From contig NZ_FOAZ01000005.1 of NCBI RefSeq assembly GCF_900109465.1, positions 142,473 through 206,472 on the forward strand: a stretch of 64,000 nucleotides of DNA. The letters run 5' to 3'. The notes beneath the pieces are model-generated. The model did not search any database. It worked only from the letters and a program-made list of their open reading frames with translations, and was not told where the DNA came from. Source of the stretch: Streptacidiphilus jiangxiensis. Its GTDB lineage: Bacteria; Actinomycetota; Actinomycetes; Streptomycetales; Streptomycetaceae. This document shows positions 40,078 to 54,325 of the stretch, one piece after another. Each line of letters starts with the position of its first letter. The first letter of the stretch is position 1. The position numbers were made by a program, and so were the translations under genes.

Positions 40078-40285
40078 CTGACCTTGTGCCTGGGGTGTCC
40101 CCCGGTCTCTCGCGCGTGCGTGCATATTGGCCGCCGCGCCACGGGATACCGCGCTTCCACACACTCGAGCTTCGCCAGCCCGGGGTCTGTGCAAGGCGTC
40201 CGACACACCCGACCGCGTGGGTCGGGAGTCGGTGAGACGCACCAGGTTAGTTACACCAGCCTTGGCACAGAGAATCGGAGATACG

Positions 40286-40657
40286 GTGCCTACGATCCAG
40301 CAGCTGGTCCGAAAGGGCCGGCAGGACAAGGTCGAGAAGAACAAGACGCCCGCACTGAAGGGTTCGCCCCAGCGTCGCGGCGTCTGCACGCGTGTGTACA
40401 CGACCACCCCGAAGAAGCCGAACTCGGCTCTCCGTAAGGTCGCCCGTGTGCGCCTCACCAGCGGGATCGAGGTCACCGCTTACATTCCGGGTGAGGGTCA
40501 CAACCTGCAGGAGCACTCCATCGTGCTCGTGCGTGGCGGTCGTGTGAAGGACCTGCCGGGTGTGCGTTACAAGATCATCCGCGGCTCGCTCGACACCCAG
40601 GGTGTCAAGAACCGCAAGCAGGCCCGCAGCCGCTACGGCGCCAAGAAGGAGAAGTAA
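40286..40657 (+). CDS. rpsL: 30S ribosomal protein S12
   Basis: A 123-residue protein from GTG 40286 ([15 protein letters not shown]). The streptomycin-sensitivity lysines in [13 protein letters not shown] and [13 protein letters not shown] are wild type. S12 lies at the decoding centre. It is followed two bases later by rpsG. Confidence 0.97.
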   Translation: MPTIQQLVRKGRQDKVEKNKTPALKGSPQRRGVCTRVYTTTPKKPNSALRKVARVRLTSGIEVTAYIPGEGHNLQEHSIVLVRGGRVKDLPGVRYKIIRGSLDTQGVKNRKQARSRYGAKKEK

Positions 40658-40659
40658 GA

Positions 40660-41130
40660 ATGCCTCGTAAGGGCCCTGCCCCGAAGCGCCCGGTCATCAT
40701 CGACCCGGTTTACGGCTCCCCTGTGGTGACCCAGCTCGTCAACAAGATCCTCCTGCACGGCAAGCGCTCCACCGCTGAGCGCATCGTGTACGGCGCCCTC
40801 GAGGGCGTCCGCGAGAAGACCGGCAACGACCCGGTGGTCGCGCTCAAGCGCGCCCTGGAGAACGTCAAGCCGACTCTCGAGGTCAAGTCCCGTCGCGTCG
40901 GTGGCGCGACCTACCAGGTGCCGATCGAGGTCAAGCCCGGTCGCGCCAACACGCTGGCCCTGCGCTGGCTGGTCGGTTACTCCCGCGCTCGCCGCGAGAA
41001 GACCATGACCGAGCGTCTGCTCAACGAGATCCTGGACGCCAGCAACGGTCTGGGCGCCTCCGTGAAGCGTCGCGAGGACACCCACAAGATGGCCGAGTCC
41101 AACAAGGCCTTCGCGCACTACCGCTGGTAG
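40660..41130 (+). CDS. rpsG: 30S ribosomal protein S7
   Basis: A 156-residue protein: [58 protein letters not shown] primary 16S 3'-domain assembly protein; the S7 position in the str operon is conserved. Confidence 0.97.
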   Translation: MPRKGPAPKRPVIIDPVYGSPVVTQLVNKILLHGKRSTAERIVYGALEGVREKTGNDPVVALKRALENVKPTLEVKSRRVGGATYQVPIEVKPGRANTLALRWLVGYSRARREKTMTERLLNEILDASNGLGASVKRREDTHKMAESNKAFAHYRW

Positions 41131-41172
41131 TCCGAACCCCCTTCGAAACACGATTGAGAGAGCTGAGCCACC

Positions 41173-43278
<2,106 letters not shown>

Positions 43279-43338
43279 GTACCTCGGTACTCGCATACCG
43301 GGGCAACCCGGTGCGAAACCTCGCATAGGCTGTACGAA

Positions 43339-43405
43339 GGTGGTCCTGGGGGCCGCGTGACACACGCGACCCCTGGGCTCCTTCGGCCCCCCACCCCAGA
43401 CCACC
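43339..43405 (+). promoter_or_regulatory. Long stem-loop in the fusA-tuf spacer
   Basis: GGTGGTCCTGGGG pairs with CCCCAGACCACC (one bulge), enclosing a CGCGTG-ACA-CACGCG hairpin. It ends 45 bases before tuf and may attenuate or stabilise the tuf transcript. Confidence 0.45.
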
Positions 43406-43450
43406 TGACGTCGAACGGCGTACAGAAACTGTCCTCAGGAGGACCCCAAA

Positions 43451-44644
<1,194 letters not shown>

Positions 44645-44668
44645 TTGATGATTCGCTGACTTAGCATC

Positions 44669-44706
44669 AGAAACCCCCTGCCGGCTTGCCGGCAGGGGGT
44701 TTCTGT
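44669..44706 (+). terminator. Terminator after tuf
   Basis: A perfect 17-bp stem (AGAAACCCCCTGCCGGC and complement) with a two-base loop, followed by TGTCTGT. Confidence 0.88.
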
Positions 44707-44721
44707 CTGTCCGCGTCGGGC

Positions 44722-44751
44722 TTGATTGGCGCCCACGCTGTCCGGTATGGC
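44722..44751 (+). promoter_or_regulatory. Possible S10 operon promoter
   Basis: TTGATT, an 18-base spacer and TATGGC, giving a ~340-base leader to rpsJ. No gene is seen in 44707-45095. Confidence 0.45.
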
Positions 44752-45095
44752 ACACTAGTCAAGTTGCTCGGTTGAGCGCCGATGTTGCGCGCCTCCTGTC
44801 GGAGGACCGAAAGCGAGTCCCACAGTACTCGTCGTGCCCGTGATGGCCGTTTGTCTGTGATCCAGCACGTCTGGACGAGACGCGGCAGCTGCGGCGCGAA
44901 AGTACGGGAATCTTTCGGGAAGCGTGGTCAAAGGCGCCGATCCGGTGTTTCCGCCAAGGCTTCATTGCGAAGGCATGCACGACACGCCCGACCGCGTGGG
45001 TCGGCCGAATCGTGCAAAAGCGGAGCCCCCGAATGACTCCATCCGGAGAAGCTCGGTGCAGAGGCAACAGACGACAAGAAGGACTACGAGTAGCC

Positions 45096-45404
45096 ATGGC
45101 GGGACAGAAGATCCGCATCCGGCTCAAGGCCTACGACCACGAGGTCATCGACTCCTCGGCGAAGAAGATCGTCGAGACGGTGACGCGTACTGGTGCGCAG
45201 GTCGCGGGCCCGGTGCCGCTGCCCACTGAGAAGAACGTGTACTGCGTCATCCGCTCGCCGCACAAGTACAAGGACTCGCGCGAGCACTTCGAGATGCGCA
45301 CGCACAAGCGCCTGATCGACATTCTCGACCCGACGCCCAAGACCGTTGACTCTCTGATGCGACTCGACCTGCCGGCCGGTGTCGACATCGAGATCAAGCT
45401 CTGA
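45096..45404 (+). CDS. rpsJ: 30S ribosomal protein S10
   Basis: A 102-residue protein: [59 protein letters not shown]. First gene of the S10 operon; in other bacteria also the NusE transcription antitermination factor. Confidence 0.97.
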   Translation: MAGQKIRIRLKAYDHEVIDSSAKKIVETVTRTGAQVAGPVPLPTEKNVYCVIRSPHKYKDSREHFEMRTHKRLIDILDPTPKTVDSLMRLDLPAGVDIEIKL

Positions 45405-45420
45405 GGGGCGTGAGCTGAGA

Positions 45421-46065
45421 ATGGCTAAGCAGATCAAGGGCATCCTGGGCGAGAAGCTCGGCATGACGCAGGTCTGGGACGAGAACAACCGCATCGTCCC
45501 GGTGACCGTCGTCAAGGCCGGCCCGAACGTTGTGACCCAGGTCCACACCGCTGATGGCACCGGCTACGACGCCGTGCAGATCGGCTTCGGCGACATCGAC
45601 CCGCGCAAGGTGAACAAGCCCCTCGCGGGTCACTTCGCCAAGGCCGGCGTGACCCCGCGCCGCCACCTGGTCGAGCTGCGCACGGCCGACGCCTCCGAGT
45701 ACACCCTCGGCCAGGAGATCACCGCTGAGGTGTTCGAGGCCGGTGTCAAGGTCGACGTGACCGGCACCAGCAAGGGCAAGGGCTTCGCCGGTGTCATGAA
45801 GCGTCACAACTTCAAGGGCCTCGGCGCCGGTCACGGTGTCCAGCGCAAGCACCGCTCTCCCGGTTCCATCGGTGGCTGCGCCACCCCGGGCCGCGTCTTC
45901 AAGGGTCTGAAGATGGCCGGTCGCATGGGCCACGAGCGTGTCACCACGCAGAACCTCACCATCCACGCCGTTGACGCGGAGAAGGGTCTGCTGCTCATCA
46001 AGGGCGCCGTCCCCGGTCCGAACGGCGGCCTCATCCTGGTCCGCACTGCGGCGAAGGGGGCCTGA
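45421..46065 (+). CDS. rplC: 50S ribosomal protein L3
   Basis: A 214-residue protein: [34 protein letters not shown] and the peptidyl-transferase-side loop [20 protein letters not shown]. It nucleates 50S assembly. 16 bases after rpsJ. Confidence 0.97.
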   Translation: MAKQIKGILGEKLGMTQVWDENNRIVPVTVVKAGPNVVTQVHTADGTGYDAVQIGFGDIDPRKVNKPLAGHFAKAGVTPRRHLVELRTADASEYTLGQEITAEVFEAGVKVDVTGTSKGKGFAGVMKRHNFKGLGAGHGVQRKHRSPGSIGGCATPGRVFKGLKMAGRMGHERVTTQNLTIHAVDAEKGLLLIKGAVPGPNGGLILVRTAAKGA

Positions 46066-46069
46066 AGCA

Positions 46070-46747
46070 ATGAGCTCCATCAACGTTCTCTCCCCCGCGG
46101 GTGAGACCGTCGGCACCGTCGAGCTGCCGGCTGAGATTTTCGACGCCAAGGTCAGCGTTCCGCTGCTGCACCAGGTCGTCGTGGCTCAGCTCGCCGCTGC
46201 TCGTCAGGGCACGCACAAGACCAAGCGTCGTGGCGAGGTCCGTGGTGGCGGCAAGAAGCCGTACCGCCAGAAGGGCACCGGCCGCGCCCGTCAGGGCTCG
46301 ACCCGCGCGCCGCAGTTCGCCGGTGGTGGCGTCGTGCACGGTCCCGTGCCGCGTGACTACTCGCAGCGGACGCCCAAGAAGATGAAGGCCGCCGCTCTGC
46401 GTGGCGCCCTGACCGACCGGGCCCGCCACAACCGCATCCACGTCGTCACCGGCGTGACCGCGACCGAGGCGCCGTCCACCAAGGCTGCCCGCACGCTGCT
46501 CGGCAAGATCAGCGAGCGCAAGAACGTCCTGCTGGTCGTCGAGCGTGACGACGAGCTGGGCTACCTGAGCGCCCGCAACCTGCCGACCGTGCACATCCTG
46601 GACGCCGGCCAGCTGAACACCTACGACGTGCTCGTCTCCGACGACGTGGTCTTCACTCAGGCTGCTTTCGAGCGCTTCGTGGCCGGTCCGGTCGCGTCCG
46701 CCAAGGCTGTCGCCGCTGAGGGCGAGCTCGATGGGAGCGCCGCCTGA
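46070..46747 (+). CDS. rplD: 50S ribosomal protein L4
   Basis: A 225-residue protein. The exit-tunnel loop [20 protein letters not shown] and [16 protein letters not shown] is intact. Start ATG 46070, 5 bases after rplC; L4 in many bacteria also represses this operon. Confidence 0.97.
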   Translation: MSSINVLSPAGETVGTVELPAEIFDAKVSVPLLHQVVVAQLAAARQGTHKTKRRGEVRGGGKKPYRQKGTGRARQGSTRAPQFAGGGVVHGPVPRDYSQRTPKKMKAAALRGALTDRARHNRIHVVTGVTATEAPSTKAARTLLGKISERKNVLLVVERDDELGYLSARNLPTVHILDAGQLNTYDVLVSDDVVFTQAAFERFVAGPVASAKAVAAEGELDGSAA

Positions 46748-47064
46748 TGAGCGAGATCACGAGCAAGACGTTCACGGACCCCCGTGACGTCCTGATCAAG
46801 CCGGTCATCTCGGAGAAGAGCTACGCGCTCCTCGACGAGTCGAAGTACACGTTCATCGTGTCGCCGGACGCCAACAAGACCCAGATCAAGCAGGCCGTCG
46901 AGGCCGTGTTCTCGGTCAAGGTCGCCGACGTCAACACGATCAACCGCAAGGGCAAGCGCAAGCGCTCCCGCACCGGTTTCGGCAAGCGCAAGGACACCAA
47001 GCGCGCCATCGTGACGCTGGCAGAGGGCAGCATCGACATCTTCGGGAACGCCCCGGCCGCCTGA
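46747..47064 (+). CDS. rplW: 50S ribosomal protein L23
   Basis: A 105-residue protein: [59 protein letters not shown]. Docking site for SRP and trigger factor at the tunnel exit. Its ATG overlaps the rplD stop. Confidence 0.97.
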   Translation: MSEITSKTFTDPRDVLIKPVISEKSYALLDESKYTFIVSPDANKTQIKQAVEAVFSVKVADVNTINRKGKRKRSRTGFGKRKDTKRAIVTLAEGSIDIFGNAPAA

Positions 47065-47106
47065 GGCAGCCAGGGAATCCCGTAACGGTTAAGGACAGAA
47101 GAAGCC

Positions 47107-47943
47107 ATGGGCATCCGCAAGTACAAGCCGACAACGCCGGGCCGTCGCGGCTCCAGCGTTGCCGACTTTGTCGAGATCACGCGGTCCGAGCCGGAGAAGT
47201 CGCTGGTCCGCCCGCTGCACAGCAAGGGCGGTCGCAACAACACCGGTCGCGTGACCGTTCGCCACCAGGGTGGCGGCCACAAGCGCGCGTACCGTGTGAT
47301 CGACTTCCGTCGTCACGACAAGGACGGCGTCCCGGCCAAGGTCGCGCACATCGAGTACGACCCGAACCGCACCGCGCGCATCGCGCTGCTGCACTACGCA
47401 GACGGCGAGAAGCGCTACATCATCGCTCCGGCCAAGCTCGGCCAGGGCGACCGGGTTGAGAACGGCCCCGCGGCCGACATCAAGCCGGGCAACAACCTCC
47501 CGCTGCGCAACATCCCCGTGGGTACGGTCATCCACGCGGTGGAGCTGCGTCCGGGCGGCGGCGCCAAGCTGGCCCGTTCCGCCGGTTCCAGCATCCAGCT
47601 GCTCGCGAAGGAGGGCGTCTACGCCCACCTGCGCATGCCGTCGGGCGAGGTCCGCCTCGTCGACGCGCGTTGCCGCGCGACGATCGGCGAGGTCGGCAAC
47701 GCCGAGCAGTCGAACATCAACTGGGGCAAGGCCGGCCGTATGCGCTGGAAGGGCGTCCGCCCGACCGTGCGTGGTGTCGCCATGAACCCGATCGACCACC
47801 CGCACGGTGGTGGTGAGGGTAAGACCTCCGGTGGTCGCCACCCGGTTTCGCCGTGGGGTCAGAAGGAGGGTCGTACTCGCAAGCCGAAGAAGGCTAGCGA
47901 CAAGATGATCGTCCGCCGCCGCAAGACGAACAAGAAGCGCTAG
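47107..47943 (+). CDS. rplB: 50S ribosomal protein L2
   Basis: A 278-residue protein: [35 protein letters not shown], and the C-terminal peptidyl-transferase motif [20 protein letters not shown]. Universal 23S rRNA binder. Confidence 0.98.
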   Translation: MGIRKYKPTTPGRRGSSVADFVEITRSEPEKSLVRPLHSKGGRNNTGRVTVRHQGGGHKRAYRVIDFRRHDKDGVPAKVAHIEYDPNRTARIALLHYADGEKRYIIAPAKLGQGDRVENGPAADIKPGNNLPLRNIPVGTVIHAVELRPGGGAKLARSAGSSIQLLAKEGVYAHLRMPSGEVRLVDARCRATIGEVGNAEQSNINWGKAGRMRWKGVRPTVRGVAMNPIDHPHGGGEGKTSGGRHPVSPWGQKEGRTRKPKKASDKMIVRRRKTNKKR

Positions 47944-47954
47944 GAGCAGTCTCG

Positions 47955-48236
47955 ATGCCGCGCAGTCTCAAGAAGGGGCCCTTCGTCGACGACCACCTCA
48001 TGAAGAAGGTGGACGCTCAGAACGAGGCCGGTACCCAGAACGTCATCAAGACCTGGTCCCGTCGCTCCATGATCGTTCCGGCGATGCTGGGCCACACCCT
48101 CGCGGTGCACGACGGCCGCAAGCACATCCCCGTGTTTGTCAGCGAGTCGATGGTCGGCCACAAGCTCGGCGAGTTCGCGCCGACCCGCACGTTCAAGGGT
48201 CACGTCAAGGACGACCGCAAGTCCAAGCGTCGCTGA
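47955..48236 (+). CDS. rpsS: 30S ribosomal protein S19
   Basis: A 93-residue protein: [56 protein letters not shown]. It pairs with S13 in the 30S head. Confidence 0.97.
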   Translation: MPRSLKKGPFVDDHLMKKVDAQNEAGTQNVIKTWSRRSMIVPAMLGHTLAVHDGRKHIPVFVSESMVGHKLGEFAPTRTFKGHVKDDRKSKRR

Positions 48237-48282
48237 CCTGCGAAGCGAAGACACGATGACAATCACCATCAAGGGGACAACC

Positions 48283-48630
48283 ATGGAAGCCAGGGCAGCG
48301 GCGCGGTACATCCGCGTAACGCCCATGAAGGCCCGCCGCGTGGTGGACCTTGTCCGTGGCATGAGTGCCACGGAGGCCCAGGCGGTCCTGCGATTCGCTC
48401 CGCAGGCTGCTTCGGTGCCCGTTCTCAAGGTGCTCAACAGCGCCGTTGCGAACGCCGCGCACAACTACAACCACAACGACGTCGACAGCCTCTACATCTC
48501 CGAGGCTTACGTCGACGAGGGCCCGACCCTCAAGCGTTTCCGTCCGCGGGCCCAGGGCCGCGCGTACCGGATCCGCAAGCGGACGAGCCACATCACCGTG
48601 GTCGTCGCGTCGAAGGAAGGGACCCGGTAA
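48283..48630 (+). CDS. rplV: 50S ribosomal protein L22
   Basis: A 115-residue protein. The ATG at 48283 ([19 protein letters not shown]) is chosen over the in-frame ATG at 48256, as the family starts here and AAGGGG precedes it. The tunnel hairpin [20 protein letters not shown] is present. Its stop overlaps the rpsC ATG (TAATG). Confidence 0.95.
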   Translation: MEARAAARYIRVTPMKARRVVDLVRGMSATEAQAVLRFAPQAASVPVLKVLNSAVANAAHNYNHNDVDSLYISEAYVDEGPTLKRFRPRAQGRAYRIRKRTSHITVVVASKEGTR

Positions 48631-49454
48631 TGGGCCAGAAGGTTAACCCGCACGGGTTCCGCCTCGGCATCACCACGGACTTCAAGTCCCGTTGGTACGC
48701 CGACAAGCTGTACAAGGACTACGTCAAGGAAGACGTCGCCATCCGTCGGATGATGACGTCCGGCATGGAGCGCGCCGGCATCTCGAAGGTTGAGATCGAG
48801 CGCACCCGTGACCGCGTGCGGGTGGACATCCACACCGCTCGTCCGGGCATCGTCATCGGCCGTCGCGGCACCGAGGCCGACCGCATCCGCGGCGACCTCG
48901 AGAAGCTGACGGGCAAGCAGGTTCAGCTGAACATCCTCGAGGTCAAGAACCCCGAGCTGGACGCCCAGCTCGTGGCTCAGGGCGTCGCGGAGCAGCTGTC
49001 CTCCCGCGTCTCCTTCCGTCGCGCCATGCGTAAGAGCATGCAGGGCACGATGAAGTCCGGCGCCAAGGGCATCAAGATCCAGTGCTCCGGCCGTCTGGGC
49101 GGCGCTGAGATGTCCCGCAGCGAGTTCTACCGTGAGGGTCGTGTGCCGCTGCACACGCTCCGCGCCAACGTGGACTACGGCTTCTTCGAGGCCAAGACCA
49201 CCTTCGGTCGCATCGGTGTCAAGGTCTGGATCTACAAGGGTGATGTCAAGAACATCGCCGAGGTCCGCGCCGACAACGCCGCTGCCAAGGCCGGGAACCG
49301 TCCGCCGCGCGCGGGTGGCCCGGGCGAGCGCCCCCGTCGGGGCGGCGACCGTCCCGCCGGCGGCCGTGGCCGCCGTCCGCAGCAGAACGCCGAGGCCGCC
49401 GCTCCCGCGGTGACCGAGGCTCCGGCTGCGGCTGAGACCACTACGGAGGCCTGA
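48630..49454 (+). CDS. rpsC: 30S ribosomal protein S3
   Basis: A 274-residue protein: [22 protein letters not shown] domain [39 protein letters not shown]. It carries the long Arg/Pro/Ala-rich acidic-ended tail typical of Actinobacteria. mRNA-entry helicase component. Confidence 0.97.
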   Translation: MGQKVNPHGFRLGITTDFKSRWYADKLYKDYVKEDVAIRRMMTSGMERAGISKVEIERTRDRVRVDIHTARPGIVIGRRGTEADRIRGDLEKLTGKQVQLNILEVKNPELDAQLVAQGVAEQLSSRVSFRRAMRKSMQGTMKSGAKGIKIQCSGRLGGAEMSRSEFYREGRVPLHTLRANVDYGFFEAKTTFGRIGVKVWIYKGDVKNIAEVRADNAAAKAGNRPPRAGGPGERPRRGGDRPAGGRGRRPQQNAEAAAPAVTEAPAAAETTTEA

Positions 49455-49456
49455 CC

Positions 49457-49876
49457 ATGCTGATCCCTCGCAGGGTCAAGCACCGCAAGCAGCACCACCC
49501 CAAGCGTCGTGGTGCGGCCAAGGGCGGTACCGAGGTTACGTTCGGCGAGTGGGGCCTGCAGGCCGTCACCCCGGCGTATGTGACGAACCGGCAGATCGAG
49601 TCCGCTCGTATCTCCATCACGCGTCACATCAAGCGTGGCGGCAAGGTGTGGATCAACATCTACCCGGACCGTCCGCTGACGAAGAAGCCTGCCGAGACCC
49701 GCATGGGTTCCGGTAAGGGTTCGCCGGAGTGGTGGATCGCCAACGTGCACCCGGGTCGGGTCATGTTCGAGCTGTCCTACCCGAACGAGAAGATGGCTCG
49801 TGAGGCGCTGACGCGTGCGGCTCACAAGCTCCCGATGAAGTGCCGGATCGTCCGGCGCGAGGCAGGTGAGAGCTGA
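49457..49876 (+). CDS. rplP: 50S ribosomal protein L16
   Basis: A 139-residue protein: [48 protein letters not shown]. It lies near the A site; orthosomycin-type antibiotics contact this protein. Confidence 0.97.
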   Translation: MLIPRRVKHRKQHHPKRRGAAKGGTEVTFGEWGLQAVTPAYVTNRQIESARISITRHIKRGGKVWINIYPDRPLTKKPAETRMGSGKGSPEWWIANVHPGRVMFELSYPNEKMAREALTRAAHKLPMKCRIVRREAGES

Positions 49877-50097
49877 TGGCCGGCACCAAGGCTGCTGAGC
49901 TCCGTGAGCTGGACAACGAGGGTCTCGTTGCGCAGCTGCGTGAGCGCAAGGAGGAGCTGTTCAACCTCCGCTTCCAGGCGGCGACCGGGCAGCTCGACAA
50001 CCACGGGCGGCTCAAGCTCGTCAAGAAGGACATCGCGCGGATCTACACCCTGATGCGCGAGCGCGAGCTGGGCATCGACACGGTGAAGGACGCCTGA
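49876..50097 (+). CDS. rpmC: 50S ribosomal protein L29
   Basis: A 73-residue protein: [40 protein letters not shown]. It overlaps rplP and rpsQ by one base at each end. Confidence 0.96.
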   Translation: MAGTKAAELRELDNEGLVAQLRERKEELFNLRFQAATGQLDNHGRLKLVKKDIARIYTLMRERELGIDTVKDA

Positions 50098-50369
50098 TGA
50101 CTGACAACACCAACGAGACGCGCGGTTTCCGCAAGACCCGTGAGGGTCTCGTCGTCAGCGACAAGATGGACAAGACCGTCGTCGTCGCCGTCGAGGACCG
50201 CGTCAAGCACGCGCTGTACGGCAAGGTCATCCGCCGTACGAACAAGCTGAAGGCGCACGACGAGGCCAACGCCTGCGGCATCGGTGACCGCGTTCTCCTC
50301 ATGGAGACGCGCCCCACCTCCGCGACGAAGCGCTGGCGCGTCGTCGAGATCCTCGAGAAGGCCAAGTAA
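50097..50369 (+). CDS. rpsQ: 30S ribosomal protein S17
   Basis: A 90-residue OB-fold protein: [40 protein letters not shown]. Last gene before the rplN spacer. Confidence 0.97.
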   Translation: MTDNTNETRGFRKTREGLVVSDKMDKTVVVAVEDRVKHALYGKVIRRTNKLKAHDEANACGIGDRVLLMETRPTSATKRWRVVEILEKAK

Positions 50370-50380
50370 CGAACGCGATT

Positions 50381-50437
50381 GGGTGCCGCCGTATGTGCAT
50401 CAGGCCCTAGGGCGCTGATGTGAGCAGCGGCGGACCC
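50381..50437 (+). promoter_or_regulatory. Structured RNA candidate between rpsQ and rplN
   Basis: GGGT-CCGCC (one bulge) pairs with GGCGGACCC; inside it CATCAG pairs with CTGATG around a GGCCCTAGGGCG centre. A GATCGT-TG-ACGATC hairpin (50444-50457) lies just before the rplN ribosome-binding site. It could be a leader for autogenous control or an RNA processing site. Confidence 0.55.
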
Positions 50438-50468
50438 GGTCCCGATCGTTGACGATCAGGAGAAAGAC

Positions 50469-50840
50469 GTGATCCAGCAGGAGTCGCGACTGCGTGTCGC
50501 CGACAACACGGGCGCGAAGGAAATCCTTTGCATCCGCGTTCTCGGCGGCTCCGGCCGGCGCTACGCGGGCATCGGCGACGTCATCGTGGCGACCGTCAAG
50601 GACGCGATCCCCGGTGGCAATGTGAAGAAGGGCGACGTGGTCAAGGCCGTCATCGTCCGGACCGTGAAGGAGCGCCGTCGTCCCGACGGTTCCTACATCC
50701 GGTTCGACGAGAACGCCGCCGTCATCCTCAAGAACACCGACGGTGACCCCCGTGGTACCCGCATCTTCGGCCCCGTCGGCCGTGAGCTGCGTGAGAAGAA
50801 GTTCATGAAGATCATCTCGCTCGCGCCGGAGGTGCTCTAA
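50469..50840 (+). CDS. rplN: 50S ribosomal protein L14
   Basis: A 123-residue protein from GTG 50469 with AGGAG upstream. [20 protein letters not shown] and [17 protein letters not shown] are typical. The segment [16 protein letters not shown] has one extra residue compared with the usual 122-residue form. First gene of the spc-type segment. Confidence 0.96.
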   Translation: MIQQESRLRVADNTGAKEILCIRVLGGSGRRYAGIGDVIVATVKDAIPGGNVKKGDVVKAVIVRTVKERRRPDGSYIRFDENAAVILKNTDGDPRGTRIFGPVGRELREKKFMKIISLAPEVL

Positions 50841-50843
50841 CCA

Positions 50844-51179
50844 ATGGCTAACAGCATGAAGATCAAGAAGGGTGACCTGGTCCAGGTCATCACCGGCAAG
50901 GACAAGGGCAAGCAGGGCAAGGTCATTCAGGCCTTCCCGACCACGTCCAAGGTCCTGGTCGAGGGTGTCAACCGGGTCAAGAAGCACACCAAGGCCACGC
51001 CCACCGCCAACGGCTCCAAGGCCGGCGGCATCGTGACCGTCGAGGCCCCGATCCACGTGAGCAACGTTCAGCTCGTGGTGGAGAAGGACGGCAAGAAGGT
51101 CGTCACCCGCGTCGGCTACCGATTCGACGAGCAGGGCAACAAGATCCGCGTTGCCAAGCGCACCGGTGAGGACATCTGA
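50844..51179 (+). CDS. rplX: 50S ribosomal protein L24
   Basis: A 111-residue protein with KOW motif [20 protein letters not shown]. The loop [20 protein letters not shown] is slightly longer than usual. Assembly initiator for 23S rRNA. Its stop overlaps the rplE ATG. Confidence 0.96.
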   Translation: MANSMKIKKGDLVQVITGKDKGKQGKVIQAFPTTSKVLVEGVNRVKKHTKATPTANGSKAGGIVTVEAPIHVSNVQLVVEKDGKKVVTRVGYRFDEQGNKIRVAKRTGEDI

Positions 51180-51748
51180 TGACCGACACCTCGATTGAGA
51201 AGGTCAGCCCCCGTCTCAAGGAGCGCTACCGCTCCGAGATCAAGGGTCAGCTGAACGAGCAGTTCGCTTACGAGAACGTCATGCTGATCCCCGGCCTGGT
51301 CAAGGTCGTGGTCAACATGGGTGTGGGCGACGCCGCCCGCGACTCGAAGCTGATCGACGGTGCGGTCAAGGACCTCACCGCGATCACCGGCCAGAAGCCG
51401 ACCGTGACCAAGGCTCGCAAGAGCATCGCGCAGTTCAAGCTGCGTGAGGGTCAGCCGATCGGCGCCCACGTCACCCTTCGTGGTGACCGCATGTGGGAGT
51501 TCCTGGACCGCCTGATCTCGCTGGCGCTCCCGCGTATCCGCGACTTCCGTGGTCTGTCGCCGAAGCAGTTCGACGGCAAGGGCAACTACACCTTCGGTCT
51601 GACCGAGCAGGTGATGTTCCACGAGATCGACCAGGACAAGGTCGACCGTCCCCGTGGTATGGACATCACCGTGGTGACCACCGCCCAGACCGACGACGAG
51701 GGCCGGGCGCTGCTGCGGGCTCTCGGCTTCCCGTTCAAGGAGAGCTGA
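51179..51748 (+). CDS. rplE: 50S ribosomal protein L5
   Basis: A 189-residue protein: [60 protein letters not shown]. It binds 5S rRNA in the central protuberance. Confidence 0.97.
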   Translation: MTDTSIEKVSPRLKERYRSEIKGQLNEQFAYENVMLIPGLVKVVVNMGVGDAARDSKLIDGAVKDLTAITGQKPTVTKARKSIAQFKLREGQPIGAHVTLRGDRMWEFLDRLISLALPRIRDFRGLSPKQFDGKGNYTFGLTEQVMFHEIDQDKVDRPRGMDITVVTTAQTDDEGRALLRALGFPFKES

Positions 51749-51751
51749 CCC

Positions 51752-51937
51752 ATGGCGAAGAAGGCGCTGATCGCCAAGGCGGAGCGCAAGCCGAAGTTCG
51801 GCGTCCGGGGTTACACCCGGTGCCAGCGCTGCGGCCGTCCGCACTCCGTGTACCGCAAGTTCGGCCTCTGCCGTGTCTGCCTTCGTGAGATGGCGCACCG
51901 CGGCGAGCTGCCGGGCGTGACCAAGAGCTCCTGGTAA
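51752..51937 (+). CDS. rpsN: 30S ribosomal protein S14, zinc-binding type
   Basis: A 61-residue type Z S14. Two zinc knuckles are CQRC and CRVC, in [20 protein letters not shown]. It is three bases after rplE. Confidence 0.97.
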   Translation: MAKKALIAKAERKPKFGVRGYTRCQRCGRPHSVYRKFGLCRVCLREMAHRGELPGVTKSSW

Positions 51938-51976
51938 TCCTCCAGAAGTTCTGAGGTAAGCAACCTCGGATCAGTC

Positions 51977-52015
51977 GGGCTCCCGGCCTCCTGTAACCTT
52001 TGGAGGTCGGGGCCC
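51977..52015 (+). promoter_or_regulatory. GC-rich hairpin between rpsN and rpsH
   Basis: GGGCTCCCGGCCTCC pairs, with a few bulges, with GGAGGTCGGGGCCC across a 10-base loop, about 100 bases before rpsH in an unusually long (174-base) spacer. Confidence 0.45.
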
Positions 52016-52111
52016 GTGCTGCCCCGAATTCGTCTTACTACACCGCAGGTCCCGTGCCCCTTCTGCAAACGAGGCGCGCGGAAACCACGGTGAGAGAGGC
52101 CTTAGGCCATC

Positions 52112-52519
52112 ATGACCATGACCGACCCGATCGCAGACATGCTGACGCGTCTGCGAAACGCGAACTCGGCCTACCACGACTCCGTCGTGATGCCCCACTC
52201 GAAGATCAAGACTCACATCGCGGAGATCCTCAAGCAGGAGGGTTACATCACCTCCTGGAAGGTCGAGGACCCGAGCGAGGGCGAGGTCGGCAAGAAGCTG
52301 ACCATCGACCTCAAGTTCGGCCCGAACCGTGAGCGCTCGATCGCGGGCATCAAGCGGATCTCGAAGCCGGGTCTGCGGGTCTACACCAAGTCCACCGCTA
52401 TGCCGAAGGTGCTCGGCGGCCTGGGCGTGGCGATCATCTCCACGTCGCAGGGTCTGCTCACCGGCCAGCAGGCTGCCAAGAAGGGCGTGGGTGGGGAAGT
52501 CCTCGCCTACGTCTGGTAA
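52112..52519 (+). CDS. rpsH: 30S ribosomal protein S8
   Basis: A 135-residue protein: [55 protein letters not shown]. In E. coli S8 represses the spc operon; the hairpin upstream could serve a similar purpose. Confidence 0.97.
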   Translation: MTMTDPIADMLTRLRNANSAYHDSVVMPHSKIKTHIAEILKQEGYITSWKVEDPSEGEVGKKLTIDLKFGPNRERSIAGIKRISKPGLRVYTKSTAMPKVLGGLGVAIISTSQGLLTGQQAAKKGVGGEVLAYVW

Positions 52520-52542
52520 CTAAGGGAAACGGAGGTACAGCA

Positions 52543-53082
52543 ATGTCTCGCATTGGACGGCTGCCCATCCCGGTTCCCGCCGGCGTGGACGTCACCATCG
52601 ATGGCCGCACGGTCTCGGTGAAGGGCCCCAAGGGCTCTCTCACCCACGCCGTCGCCGCGCCGATCGAGATCGTGAAGGACGAGGACGGCACGCTTGTCGT
52701 CTCCCGCCCGAACGACGAGCGCATGTCGAAGGCCCTGCACGGCCTGACCCGCACGCTGGTGGCGAACATGATCACCGGCGTGACCGCGGGCTACCGCAAG
52801 TCGCTCGAGATCAGCGGTGTTGGTTACCGTGTCGCGGCGAAGGGCTCCGACATGGAGTTCTCCCTCGGCTACAGCCACCCGATCCTGGTCCCGGCCCCGG
52901 AGGGCATCTCCTTCGTGGTCGAGTCGCCGACCAAGTTCCACGTGGACGGCATCGACAAGCAGAAGGTCGGCGAGGTCGCCGCGAAGATCCGCAAGCTGCG
53001 TAAGCCCGACCCGTACAAGGCCAAGGGCGTTAAGTACGCGGGCGAGGTCATCCGCCGCAAGGTCGGAAAGAGTGGTAAGTAA
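52543..53082 (+). CDS. rplF: 50S ribosomal protein L6
   Basis: A 179-residue protein: [20 protein letters not shown], and C-terminal [20 protein letters not shown]. It is near the sarcin-ricin loop. Ribosome-binding site GGAGG. Confidence 0.97.
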   Translation: MSRIGRLPIPVPAGVDVTIDGRTVSVKGPKGSLTHAVAAPIEIVKDEDGTLVVSRPNDERMSKALHGLTRTLVANMITGVTAGYRKSLEISGVGYRVAAKGSDMEFSLGYSHPILVPAPEGISFVVESPTKFHVDGIDKQKVGEVAAKIRKLRKPDPYKAKGVKYAGEVIRRKVGKSGK

Positions 53083-53085
53083 CCC

Positions 53086-53469
53086 ATGACTGTCGGTGTG
53101 AAGATCGGCAAGGGCAACGGCTACAAGGCCGCCGCCCGCAAGCGCCGCGCCATCCGCGTCCGCAAGCGCGTCTCCGGTACTCCGGTTCGTCCGCGCCTCG
53201 TGGTCTCTCGGTCCAACCGCCACATCGTGGCGCAGGTGATCGACGACCTCGCGGGCCACACCCTGGCTTCGGCGTCCACCCTCGACGTGTCCATCAAGGG
53301 CGCCGAGGCTGACAAGACCGAGCAGGCCAAGAAGGTCGGAGCCCTGGTCGCCGAGCGCGCCAAGGCTGCCGGTATCGAGCAGGTCGTGTTCGACCGCGCG
53401 GGCAACCAGTACGCCGGCCGCATTGCGGCTCTGGCGGACGCTGCCCGCGAGGCCGGTCTGGACTTCTGA
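53086..53469 (+). CDS. rplR: 50S ribosomal protein L18
   Basis: A 127-residue protein: [57 protein letters not shown]. 5S rRNA binder. Confidence 0.97.
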   Translation: MTVGVKIGKGNGYKAAARKRRAIRVRKRVSGTPVRPRLVVSRSNRHIVAQVIDDLAGHTLASASTLDVSIKGAEADKTEQAKKVGALVAERAKAAGIEQVVFDRAGNQYAGRIAALADAAREAGLDF

Positions 53470-53515
53470 CCCGCTGGCCACAGGCTGACGGACGTAAACG
53501 AGAGAGGTAAATCCA

Positions 53516-54142
53516 ATGGCTGGACCCCAGCGCCGCGGTAGCGGCGCCGGCGGCGGCACCGGCGGTGGCGAGCGGCGGGACCGTAAGCGGGATGGTCGTG
53601 ACGGCAACGCCGTCGTCGAGAAGACCGCCTACGTCGAGCGCGTCGTAGCGATCAACCGTGTCGCCAAGGTTGTCAAGGGTGGTCGTCGCTTCTCCTTCAC
53701 CGCGCTGGTCGTGGTGGGCGACGGTGACGGCACCGTGGGTGTCGGTTACGGCAAGGCCAAGGAGGTGCCGGCCGCCATCGCCAAGGGTGTTGAGGAGGCC
53801 AAGAAGCACTTCTTCAAGGTCCCCCGTATCCAGGGCACCATTCCTCACCCCATCCAGGGCGAGAAGGCCGCGGGCGTCGTCCTGCTCAAGCCGGCTTCCC
53901 CGGGTACCGGCGTCATCGCCGGTGGTCCGGTGCGTGCCGTGCTCGAGTGCGCCGGCGTGCACGACATCCTGTCGAAGTCCCTGGGCTCCGACAACGCGAT
54001 CAACATCGTCCACGCGACCGTGGCCGCGCTGAAGGGCCTTTCGCGCCCCGAGGAGATCGCTGCCCGTCGTGGTCTGCCGCTGGAGGACGTCGCTCCGGCC
54101 GCGCTGCTGCGCGCCCGGGCTGCTGGGCAGGGGGCTGCGTAA
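53516..54142 (+). CDS. rpsE: 30S ribosomal protein S5
   Basis: A 208-residue protein with a Gly/Arg-rich N-terminal extension. Core motifs: [60 protein letters not shown]. It works in translational accuracy. Its TAA overlaps the rpmD ATG. Confidence 0.97.
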   Translation: MAGPQRRGSGAGGGTGGGERRDRKRDGRDGNAVVEKTAYVERVVAINRVAKVVKGGRRFSFTALVVVGDGDGTVGVGYGKAKEVPAAIAKGVEEAKKHFFKVPRIQGTIPHPIQGEKAAGVVLLKPASPGTGVIAGGPVRAVLECAGVHDILSKSLGSDNAINIVHATVAALKGLSRPEEIAARRGLPLEDVAPAALLRARAAGQGAA

Positions 54143-54324
54143 TGGCTCGCCTGAAGATCACCCAGGTCAAGTCCTACATCGGTAGCAAGCAGAACCACCG
54201 TGACACCCTGCGTTCGCTTGGTCTCAAGCGCATGCACGACGTGGTCGTGAAGGAGGACCGTCCCGAGATCCGCGGGATGGCCCACACCGTCCGCCACCTC
54301 GTCACGGTCGAGGAGGTGGACTGA
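54142..54324 (+). CDS. rpmD: 50S ribosomal protein L30
   Basis: A 60-residue protein: [39 protein letters not shown]. The start overlaps the rpsE stop (TAATG). Confidence 0.96.
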   Translation: MARLKITQVKSYIGSKQNHRDTLRSLGLKRMHDVVVKEDRPEIRGMAHTVRHLVTVEEVD

Positions 54325-54325
54325 G

